DNA from: Kordiimonas gwangyangensis DSM 19435 = JCM 12864
GTDB lineage: Bacteria > Pseudomonadota > Alphaproteobacteria > Sphingomonadales > Kordiimonadaceae
Direction: 5' to 3'
DNA length: 64,000 nt
Assembly (NCBI RefSeq): GCF_000375545.1
Contig: NZ_AQXF01000001.1
Span: 837,142-901,141, forward strand
Part shown: one piece after another, positions 56,886 to 64,000 of the stretch
Numbering within the stretch: position 1 is the first letter of the stretch
Layout: each line of letters opens with the position of its first letter
Notes under the pieces: model-generated
The model's input: the letters and a program-made list of their open reading frames with translations, nothing else
Told to the model about the DNA's origin: nothing
Databases searched by the model: none
Position numbers and translations under genes: made by a program

Positions 56886-57430
56886 CAAAAGAACAGTTGC
56901 TTGAACTCCGGGCGGCTGGCCCGATGACGGATTTGGCTCTCGCGTTCCGGGTGAGCCAGTTCCTCGCGATGGAGGCCCGTCTGCTCGACGAGGAGCGTTT
57001 CAGGGAATGGTTTGACTTGCTTGATGAAGACCTGTGCTACTGGGCCCCCTTGCGTGAAAACCGCTTCCGCCGCGACAGAACTGCGGAAATACGGAGCGAT
57101 TCCGTGGCCCTATTCGATGAAACGAAGGCCTCCATTAACCTCAGGCTCGGGCGAGTAGAAAGTGGGATGGTCTGGTCAGAAGACCCGCCGACCCGCCATG
57201 TCTATAGCGTCTCCAACATCGAATGCTTTTGCCGTGAAACAGACGATGACCTTGAGGTTCATTCCGTCTTTCATCTCTATCGCAACCGGTCCGACCGCGA
57301 CGATTCCCACCTCATGGGTCGGCGACGCGACATATTACGGCTTCGCAATGGCGACTTCCGCATCGCAGGTCGACTTATCCTGCTGCAACAATCCACATTG
57401 ATGAGCAAAAATCTGAACGTCTTTTTTTAA
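56879..57430 (+). CDS. ring-hydroxylating dioxygenase beta subunit
   Basis: A 183-aa NTF2-fold small subunit (BphA2/HcaF type): FLAMEARLLDEERFREWFDLLDEDLCYWAPLRENR, and a C-terminal LRLRNGDFRIAGRLILLQQSTL. It shapes the alpha3beta3 complex. Its start overlaps the alpha stop by seven bases. Confidence 0.93.
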   Translation: MVTKEQLLELRAAGPMTDLALAFRVSQFLAMEARLLDEERFREWFDLLDEDLCYWAPLRENRFRRDRTAEIRSDSVALFDETKASINLRLGRVESGMVWSEDPPTRHVYSVSNIECFCRETDDDLEVHSVFHLYRNRSDRDDSHLMGRRRDILRLRNGDFRIAGRLILLQQSTLMSKNLNVFF

Positions 57431-57441
57431 GGGGACAGAAC

Positions 57442-58221
57442 ATGGGACGACTGGCCGGACGCAGAGTGATTGTTACAGGCGCAGGCAGCGGGATCGGCCG
57501 GGCAATCGTAGAACGTTTCCTCGCCGAGGGTGCACAGGTTGTCTGCGTTATCCGCAATGATGCCGACCTGGCGGAGCTTCGGGATCATCCCGATGTGGAG
57601 ATTATCGTGGGCGACGTCGCGAGCTATGACACCAATAAACGGGCGGTCGAGGCGGCGAAGCAGCGTTTCGACGGGCTTGACGCCTTCATTGCCAACGCAG
57701 GTGTGTGGGATTTTCATAAACGCCTGAGCAAAATGTCCTCTGAAACACTCGCCTCCGCCTATGAGGACATCATGAGCGTCAACTTTCGGGCACCACTTTT
57801 TGCGGCTCATGCTGCGGCGGAAGCCCTTCTGGCATCGCGGGGCACCTTCATCGTGACAGGGTCAAACGCATGTTTTCGTGCGGGCGGCGGCGGGGTTCTC
57901 TATACCGCCTCTAAGTTCGCGTTGCGGGGCCTTGTCCAGCAACTCGCGCTTGAGATGGCGCCCGGCGTGCGGGTAAACGGCGTTGCACCGGGCGCGACTG
58001 ATACCGGTCTTTCAGGCAGCGCCGCTCTTGAACAGCGCGACCGCGAAATGAATGCGGACAAGGCGCGCGTATCGGCCATGGCAACCCATATCCCGCTCAA
58101 GTACGTATCAATGCCCGCGGACCACACAGGACTCTATGTCCTTTTGGCCTCGGTAAGTGAAGCTCCGTATGTAACAGGTAGCATATTCGTCAGTGATGGC
58201 GGTCTTATCGCTGGAATATAG
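57442..58221 (+). CDS. cis-dihydrodiol dehydrogenase (BphB/HcaB-type SDR)
   Basis: A 259-aa SDR with N-terminal VTGAGSGIGRAIVERFL, ANAGVWD, and YTASKFAL (Tyr, Lys). It is the cis-2,3-dihydrodiol dehydrogenase type expected after a Rieske dioxygenase and yields the catechol cleaved by the BphC-type enzyme. It lies 11 bp after the beta subunit. Confidence 0.9.
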   Translation: MGRLAGRRVIVTGAGSGIGRAIVERFLAEGAQVVCVIRNDADLAELRDHPDVEIIVGDVASYDTNKRAVEAAKQRFDGLDAFIANAGVWDFHKRLSKMSSETLASAYEDIMSVNFRAPLFAAHAAAEALLASRGTFIVTGSNACFRAGGGGVLYTASKFALRGLVQQLALEMAPGVRVNGVAPGATDTGLSGSAALEQRDREMNADKARVSAMATHIPLKYVSMPADHTGLYVLLASVSEAPYVTGSIFVSDGGLIAGI

Positions 58222-58674
58222 GCTTCAATTCCCCCTGTATCGGCGTGCCAACGAATAATGCAGTTGTTGAGAGTCGTGACTATTGCCACTAAATAATACG
58301 CGCCACCATTTGAACTCCTTCGCCCACGAGATCTAGAGCATTTTCTCTTCTTGTGGTTGCTAATGGCTGCTTGCGATCAGAAACGGACATTCGAATACAT
58401 CAGTCGTCGGTCCGCCAATTGCGGATGCTGCGCTACGTAGCATCGCGTTCTACATTTGGATATGCTATGGCGCTGAACCTAGGCGTTTCCGCGAATTCAT
58501 AAAACTGGTGAGTAAGCAGCTATCTGTGCAGCACTTATAGGACTATTCGTCATACCTGCAGCTGGTTCGCGAACTGCCACACGACATTTTTCATTCTCGG
58601 ATTGTATTGAGCTCAACTCTATCGCAGTGTGAAAACCACCAATCCCAGCGTGGCAATAATGTTGAGTTCTCTTG
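58222..58674. other. intergenic region, no gene seen
   Basis: This 453-bp gap separates the catabolic genes from the helicase. Short reading frames have no coding features, and no clear hairpin terminator was found. The composition is mixed. It may be a junction between two segments. Confidence 0.5.
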
Positions 58675-61600
58675 ATGCCGGATACCCCAAAACCCTCAAA
58701 TCTTCTTGATGCATGGTTGGCGATTGAGGCGTTGCAGCCGCAAACCTTTGTCAAACAGGAAGCCATACTGAAAGATGAAGTTCCCCGCCGCGGCCGCCAG
58801 AAGCCAGCAAAGGTGCCAGCGCGTCTGCGCGTGGAATTCGATATTTCGTCAGGTGTTATGCCGTGGGATACAACGGTCGGTGATCGGCAATCCATCGGGC
58901 TGGCCGATGATGACAAAATCAGATGGTACCTACCGATAGCATTTATCCGGATGAAACCAGCCACTGAGATGCTGGTCGCGGGCTTTGAGCCAGAGGGGCC
59001 TGAGCGTGAGGTTGCGTCTGGCGTATCCATTTTGGCCATGGTGCCTTTCGATGAGAAAGGGTTTCCTGTGACGTCAGGACTGATCCTCTCGAGCTTCGGC
59101 TGGGCCTGCGGGATGGTTCTGGCGGGAAGTCTCGACGAACTGCATCGTTACAACGAGGTAGAAGAAGAGCTCCGCCGGGAAATTGCCGACACTCTCGTTG
59201 AAACAGCAGAAGATGGGCTCCAGATTCCGACAAGTGTGAAGGCCTTTAAGAAATGCATGGCAAAAGCCATGGAAGTCTTGAGACTACCAAAAGACATTCT
59301 TGAGCGTCCAAGGGTTGCGATCCGTGTAATTGGAGACACAGAAAAAGACCCTGTCGACATCATCAACAGTTTTTACCTCCGAGACCTTTATCGAGTGAAG
59401 GCGGCAACCGCAGATGATTGCATGGGCGCAGCGCTACAAGCGTATCTGGCGCAGGCGTTGCCCTCCGCCAAAAAAGATGTCTTGAACGATCAGACTGTTC
59501 TCGAAGAATTGCTTGCCCCGCGAAACTTTCCGTTGGCGCGTTGGCCAGCGCCGATGCCTACAAAGCTGGTAACATTGCAACAGGCTGCTGTGAACGCGGC
59601 AACAAAAGATCTGGCCGACGGCGGCCTTCTGGCTGTCAATGGGCCGCCGGGAACAGGCAAAACCACACTCCTTCGGGATATCGTGGCAGCAGTGATCTGT
59701 GAACGGGCTGACCGGATGGCGGAGTTCAGCCACCCTGAAAGAGCCTTTGAAGAAAAAGATATCGTGGCCGATGGTGGTTATCGCTCGCGGGTCAGTGCTC
59801 TGGATCCGCGGCTTCGTGGGTTTGGTATGGTTGTGGCTTCATCAAACAACGGGGCAGTTCGAAATGTCAGCGCCGAACTGCCGCGCGCTGATGCAGTTTC
59901 CAGCGAATTAGATTTGAAGTTTTTTGCTGGCACGGCCGACAATATTCACGGCAGGCGTAATAGTTGCTGGGGGCTAATTGCAGCAGTTCTCGGTAACCAG
60001 AAAAACCGCTCAGATTTCATTGAAGAGGCTTGGTGGCATTCAGACTGGGGCCTTGAAAAATACTTGGGCGCGATTACCCGTGGACGCTCTAAGAAAGAGG
60101 GAGAGGAACCGCCCGCCATCGTTGCTGCAGAAGACCCGCCTGCCAACAAGCGCGCGGCAATGGAGCGATGGAAGCAGGCCCGTCTGGAATACAGAGAGAG
60201 CCGAACCAAAGTTGGTTTGATGATCAGAATGCGGGAACAGTTCCGCATTGCATTATCCTCGAGCGCGGAGGCACATCAGGCAGCCTCAAGAGCGCAATCC
60301 GACTGGGAGGCAGCATCTCTTCGCTCCGAGGCTGCCAAAGCCACTTACAGCGCGGCGGAGCGAGCGTTGGCCGCTGCAGGTCAAGCATTGGAAGACGCCC
60401 GGCTAATGCTTGATGGTCACACGGCCCTCAAGCCGCATGCCTTTTTCCAGTTGCTGGGTATGGGCCGCAAATGGCGCCTGATCCAGGAACAAAAACTGGA
60501 GCAGATGGGCGTCGCTGTCTCTGACCGTAAGAACGCGGAAGTTGAACGACTAGCTGCCGAGGAAAGAGCGCGTCAGGCAGAAGCCGATGCACAGGCTGCG
60601 GTATCAGTTCTGGAGAAAAAACAGACGGAACTGAAGGCGCTTCAGGAAGTCGAGGCGGAAGCTCAGCTCGAGTGCTCAGGTGTCCATATTGGATCTGAAT
60701 TCTGGAATGGAAGTCATGAGGAAATCCACGTGGCTAGTCCTTGGATGGACGAAAAGTTTACTGCTGCGCGCGATCGTATGTTTGTAGCCGCAATCAACCT
60801 TCACCGCGCCTTCATTGATGCGGCAGCCTGGCCATTGAAGTCGAACCTGGGCCTGATCATGCAGCATATAAAGGGGCGGCGTATTCCCTCTGGGGCCGAC
60901 GCTTACCTTGGTGATCTCTGGGACACTTTTTTTCTCATGGTCCCGTTAATTTCTACCACCTTCGCATCTGTAGATCGGCTGCTCGATGGGCTAGGCCAGG
61001 AAGCCATTGGATGGTTGATTGTCGACGAGGCGGGACAGGCCACACCACAGTCCGGAGTTGGTGCTGTGTGGCGATCGCGGCGCGCATTGATCATCGGAGA
61101 CCCTCTGCAGATCGAACCGGTTGCGACAGCGCCAACCGGCCTCGTTCGAGCGATTTGCACCAGTCGAGATGTTCACCCGGATATTTGGTCGGCCCCAAAG
61201 GCTTCTGTTCAAACACTGGCCGATGCAGCGAGCCACTTGGTGGCTGCTTTGGGCGAAGGCATGACCACGAGGGAGATCGGTTTGCCGCTCCTTGTTCATC
61301 GGCGATGCCAGGACCCGATGTTCTCTATCTCAAACGAAATTGCTTACGGCGGGTTGATGGTTCATGCGCCGGGGGACCCATATTCTGCTATAGGCGAAGC
61401 GCTCCAATCTTGGTTTCCCGGCAGCGCATGGATCGATGTGCGTTCGAGTTCCGAGAAATGGAGCCCAAAGGAGGGCGAGGCCGTCGTAACACTAATGAAC
61501 AAGCTTGCTGAACAGGGCATCTCCAAACCCAGCCTCTATATTATCTCGCCCTTTCGCGAAGTGGCGGACAAACTGCGGGCTTATATCCTTAAAAGTGGGG

Positions 61601-61920
61601 TGCTGGGCCCACTGGGCATTGATAGCCGGAGCCAGAAAAAATGGGCGGAGGATCATGTCGGGACAGTACATACCTTCCAGGGCAAGGAAGCAGAGGCGGT
61701 GTTCCTGGTACTTGGTGCTTCGGCGGAGGAAAAGCGAGGTTCTCGGAACTGGGCGGGTGGAACACCAAATATTCTGAATGTCGCGGCCACTCGAGCAAAG
61801 AAGGTTATATATGTCATTGGGCATTACCAGCATTGGTCACGTGCAGGTGTTTTTGCCTCGGCCGCGACGAACCTGGATATTGTCAGATGGCCTTTGAGTG
61901 AAGAAATAGCTACAGAGTGA
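58675..61920 (+). CDS. SF1 UPF1-like helicase with internal coiled coil
   Basis: A 1081-aa superfamily-1 helicase. Walker A is GPPGTGKTTLLRD (from residue 323). The DEAG box with VDEAGQATPQSG is at about 783, and the C-terminal motif HTFQGKEAEAVFLVLG at about 998. Between Walker A and DEAG there is a long insert; residues about 530-665 are a heptad-rich coiled coil (SAAERALAAAGQALEDARL, AEERARQAEADAQAAVSVLEK). It may be a DNA or RNA remodeller in mobile-element or defence biology. No partner nuclease is adjacent. Confidence 0.83.
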   Translation: MPDTPKPSNLLDAWLAIEALQPQTFVKQEAILKDEVPRRGRQKPAKVPARLRVEFDISSGVMPWDTTVGDRQSIGLADDDKIRWYLPIAFIRMKPATEMLVAGFEPEGPEREVASGVSILAMVPFDEKGFPVTSGLILSSFGWACGMVLAGSLDELHRYNEVEEELRREIADTLVETAEDGLQIPTSVKAFKKCMAKAMEVLRLPKDILERPRVAIRVIGDTEKDPVDIINSFYLRDLYRVKAATADDCMGAALQAYLAQALPSAKKDVLNDQTVLEELLAPRNFPLARWPAPMPTKLVTLQQAAVNAATKDLADGGLLAVNGPPGTGKTTLLRDIVAAVICERADRMAEFSHPERAFEEKDIVADGGYRSRVSALDPRLRGFGMVVASSNNGAVRNVSAELPRADAVSSELDLKFFAGTADNIHGRRNSCWGLIAAVLGNQKNRSDFIEEAWWHSDWGLEKYLGAITRGRSKKEGEEPPAIVAAEDPPANKRAAMERWKQARLEYRESRTKVGLMIRMREQFRIALSSSAEAHQAASRAQSDWEAASLRSEAAKATYSAAERALAAAGQALEDARLMLDGHTALKPHAFFQLLGMGRKWRLIQEQKLEQMGVAVSDRKNAEVERLAAEERARQAEADAQAAVSVLEKKQTELKALQEVEAEAQLECSGVHIGSEFWNGSHEEIHVASPWMDEKFTAARDRMFVAAINLHRAFIDAAAWPLKSNLGLIMQHIKGRRIPSGADAYLGDLWDTFFLMVPLISTTFASVDRLLDGLGQEAIGWLIVDEAGQATPQSGVGAVWRSRRALIIGDPLQIEPVATAPTGLVRAICTSRDVHPDIWSAPKASVQTLADAASHLVAALGEGMTTREIGLPLLVHRRCQDPMFSISNEIAYGGLMVHAPGDPYSAIGEALQSWFPGSAWIDVRSSSEKWSPKEGEAVVTLMNKLAEQGISKPSLYIISPFREVADKLRAYILKSGVLGPLGIDSRSQKKWAEDHVGTVHTFQGKEAEAVFLVLGASAEEKRGSRNWAGGTPNILNVAATRAKKVIYVIGHYQHWSRAGVFASAATNLDIVRWPLSEEIATE

Positions 61921-61939
61921 TACCAGAGGGATTGAAAGC

Positions 61940-62530
61940 ATGGTGAAGCTTGTAAAACTGACATTCGCACTCTCGGTGCTTTATTGCCTCACGTCATTTG
62001 GACTCCTGGGTCTCATGGTGCAGACATATAGCCGGTTGACCTTTGAAGAGCCTATCGCGACCGTTACTTTTGTCAAAACGGGTGAAATGGAATTCGAGGC
62101 ACATTTGCAAACTAGGGTGAATGCCGAGCCAGAAGTATATCCTATTCGTGGAGATCAGTGGGAGATCGGTGCCGATTTCGTGAAACTAAAGCCCTGGGCC
62201 AACGTTCTGGGGCTTGATGCCTACTATAAGTTGGACAGGTTTGCGGGCCGTTACAGTGACATCGTTCTGGAAAATACCCAGCCCAGGGTAGCGTATGATC
62301 TGTCTACTGGCATCGCAGGTTCGGTGCCGGATTTTTTGATGGAATACAACTTCTTTGCCGACACTGAATATGGAAGTGGTGCATATGCTGAGATCGATGT
62401 GAGCACGCGTTACACCGTTTACAGGGACCAACGTGGCTTATTTATTCGTCGGGAATCCATAGCGAACGATAGCGAGAAGCCAGAAGGTTTGTGGGAGAAA
62501 GCTACGAAGCTGTTGGGCATCGGCGACTAA
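61940..62530 (+). CDS. small membrane-anchored protein, unassigned
   Basis: The 196-aa product has one N-terminal membrane segment (LTFALSVLYCLTSFGLLGLMV). A periplasmic domain follows with FEEPIATVTFVKTG, the motif GDQWEIGADFVKLKPWANVLGLDAYYKLDRF, and a mixed sheet. Proteins with this WANxLGLD motif occur in gammaproteobacteria as unnamed 'efflux-like' ORFs. I assign no function. It lies 19 bp after the helicase, so it may be a partner in one operon. Confidence 0.72.
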   Translation: MVKLVKLTFALSVLYCLTSFGLLGLMVQTYSRLTFEEPIATVTFVKTGEMEFEAHLQTRVNAEPEVYPIRGDQWEIGADFVKLKPWANVLGLDAYYKLDRFAGRYSDIVLENTQPRVAYDLSTGIAGSVPDFLMEYNFFADTEYGSGAYAEIDVSTRYTVYRDQRGLFIRRESIANDSEKPEGLWEKATKLLGIGD

Positions 62531-63659
62531 TATTTTAACTGCAAATACGGTGCAAAAACAAACGCATTACCATTGAAGACATAAGAGAAATTTTATCTGG
62601 TACATCGCACCTCAGTCGAGCTTTTTATCTCGCTAAATTGAGTTCATTCATTGCAGCTTCCCCTCAAGACGAAATACCGGCGCATGATGGGCTCAAAATG
62701 GTAGCGCGCGCTTTTGGCAGCCCTACAGGCATGGCAAATTGCCCGCAGTATAAACTAGTGGGTATACTTGGTGTGCGCCAATGATGAACGCTCGACCGAA
62801 CCCCAAGTATCGCCGCCGATTCTTTGCTTAAGAATTTAACTTCCTCTCGCATGTTATCGAGCGTCATTGAGACATTATTCGCATACGCATATACGTGAGT
62901 TTCAATCAAAGGTGCCCACCGGAGGATTTCTCTGAATGCCGCTCGATTTGTTCCGGTCAAAGCGTTTCGAACAAGGTCAGCTGATTTGTTTTCGTACTGT
63001 TTAGCAGAAGGGCCTTCGAAAACTTTCTTGCGGACAGCTTTGTTGAGGCTCCAGTTTGTGTGGCGTGAAGCCTGCCAAGTGCAGAACGGTCCAAAATCTG
63101 TTGCTTTTGCTGGAGAAGTTATTCGATTTGTTGTGCGACATTGGAGCGGGATTTATACCACAAAAAATAACATTGAGATCTTTCTCCAAGATATCGAAGT
63201 GATAAATTCTCATGGCGACGGCTTCCGACTGTGTGGTGATGACCTAACGAAGTAGGTCAAAGACATAACATGCTCGTGGTTAAGCAATTTTCGATGTCAG
63301 GCGTCAACATAGCTTCATGCCATAAAATGGAAAGAGCTTCCTCGGGCCATACGAAATGTGGGTAATAAAGATCAATCCCAGCATTCAGGACGGCACAGTC
63401 ATTGGGCATGTATATTCGTCGTCGCGCGTGGGATGAGGAACCCTGCGAGCTGCCCTCCTCAGTGAGTTGGCAAATGCCCTGAATCTGCCTTTCGCGCAGT
63501 TCGCGCGGACTAGTGTGCGCCAAAGGTAGCTCGGGAAATCGTCGGTGCTTTCGTATACCAGCGTTTATCAATTTACTTAAAATTAACCTCGTAAGTTGCA
63601 ATTGTGGTTCTGCTGGGTAGCATCTGTTCATCAGGCACATATTTTGAAGAGATGCTGTA
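62531..63659. other. gene-poor stretch, no convincing coding sequence
   Basis: This 1.1-kb AT-richer part contains three weak frames, at 62664-62960 (minus), 62986-63255 (plus) and 63257-63793 (minus). All are without recognisable domains, clear start signals or neighbours that support them. It could be decayed sequence or an element boundary. Confidence 0.45.
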
Positions 63660-64000
63660 ATGAAAACATTCCAGCGCACGACAGGCTTTACTTCAGAAAG
63701 CACAGGGCGCGGCCTCAAGGCCGTCATGTGGTCCGTGGCGATATGCTTTTGGTCGGCTACCATGGCTCCCGCCGCAACGGCCTGCAACCTCACCGGCGCG
63801 GATGAGAGTTCACCCGCTCAGAATTCAGATAACACGCCGAACAAGTTTGAACTGCAACAAACCTATGACGGTTTTGGTGGTGGTCCCTTCTGTAGCGAGA
63901 TCGCCCGCGGGCTCGAAGCGCTTCAACTCACCAAACTGAACTTCTGCGGTGTCGCGGTTCCTCCCGGCTCCGAGGATTTTTCATTCCCCGAATGGCAATC
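63660..64000 (+). CDS. secreted protein, 5' part only, unassigned
   Basis: An open frame from ATG 63660 runs off the window end. The first 40 residues look like a long signal peptide (a basic N-region, then a hydrophobic core before SATMAPAATA). The rest of the 113 codons visible (ESSPAQNSDNTPN, then a Cys-containing stretch with FGGGPFCSEIARG) is of unknown family. Codon use is GC-richer than in the previous kilobase. Confidence 0.6.
   Translation, partial: MKTFQRTTGFTSESTGRGLKAVMWSVAICFWSATMAPAATACNLTGADESSPAQNSDNTPNKFELQQTYDGFGGGPFCSEIARGLEALQLTKLNFCGVAVPPGSEDFSFPEWQ

Larger units (their letters stand above)
14855..64000. mobile_element. integrated element in comM carrying a tyrosine-recombinase cluster; right end not in window
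   Basis: The left boundary is inferred from the abrupt end of comM similarity and the change to more AT-rich DNA. Three tyrosine recombinases with a coiled-coil partner start 200 bp inside. Because the comM 3' part is not found before 64,000, the element could include the whole catabolic region. It is also possible that it ends earlier and a deletion or rearrangement removed the right comM half. No direct-repeat target duplication could be identified. Confidence 0.6.

Noticed and set aside
63257..63793. A 178-codon minus frame near the window end
   Set aside because: It overlaps the start of the better-supported secreted-protein frame and shows no domain, so it is left in the gap note.
14863..64000. 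The 3' half of comM as proof of the right end of the element
   Set aside because: Searched by eye for the expected continuation after the Walker B motif on both strands; not found.
1..64000. CRISPR arrays and tRNA or rRNA genes
   Set aside because: No regularly spaced direct repeats and no cloverleaf or rRNA-like sequences were recognised; a tRNAscan or Rfam search was not possible here.

Overview
The window is a stretch of an alphaproteobacterial chromosome, probably a marine or aquatic member; Kordiimonas-like groups are one possibility, but I cannot fix the genus. Two neighbourhoods support the class: DUF3576 lipoprotein - leuS - lptE - holA, and secB / fxsA / Tim44-like timA - mltA - Smr - XRE regulator. 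No rRNA, tRNA or CRISPR array was seen.

Region 1 (1-14.86 kb) is ordinary core chromosome. It holds the end of an L,D-transpeptidase, a YggS-type PLP protein, a ThiE/TenI-like protein, an outer-membrane protein, the leuS-lptE-holA-GDSL chain with 4-base overlaps, a divergent GlxA-type regulator and DJ-1/PfpI pair around a palindrome, secB, fxsA, timA, mltA, an Smr-domain gene and an XRE regulator. It ends in comM (yifB), which stops right after its Walker B motif.

Region 2 (14.86-22.1 kb) is visibly more AT-rich and is the left end of an integrated element. It carries four overlapping genes: three tyrosine recombinases (765, 682 and 408 aa) and a coiled-coil 188-aa protein, in an arrangement reminiscent of Tn554 tnpABC. 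Two small DNA-binding-type proteins follow on the other strand. The rest of comM is not in the window, so everything from about 14,855 to at least 64,000 may be element cargo.

Region 3 (22.6-58.2 kb) is a GC-richer catabolic region. A 2-oxoacid dehydrogenase complex with a split E2, an amine oxidase and an IclR regulator precede the lower meta-cleavage genes (hydratase, acylating acetaldehyde dehydrogenase, hydroxy-oxovalerate aldolase). Next come a LuxR solo, a TonB-dependent receptor, an alpha-oxoamine synthase - SDR - M20 operon, and a minus-strand set of hydrolases (S9, S33, M20), an epimerase, a beta-propeller protein and a class V aminotransferase. The upper aromatic pathway is at 49.3-58.2 kb: meta-cleavage-product hydrolase, Rieske ferredoxin, ferredoxin reductase, extradiol dioxygenase, nitronate monooxygenase-like enzyme, feruloyl-CoA-synthase-like ligase, ring-hydroxylating dioxygenase alpha and beta, and dihydrodiol dehydrogenase. 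Two 14-bp ATACG-N4-CGTAT palindromes, one before each half, suggest control by the adjacent TetR gene. Together with the lower-pathway genes this gives a nearly complete route from an arene through ring cleavage to pyruvate and acetyl-CoA.

Region 4 (58.2-64 kb) has a large SF1 helicase with an internal coiled coil, a small membrane-anchored protein, a gene-poor kilobase and the start of a secreted protein cut by the window end.
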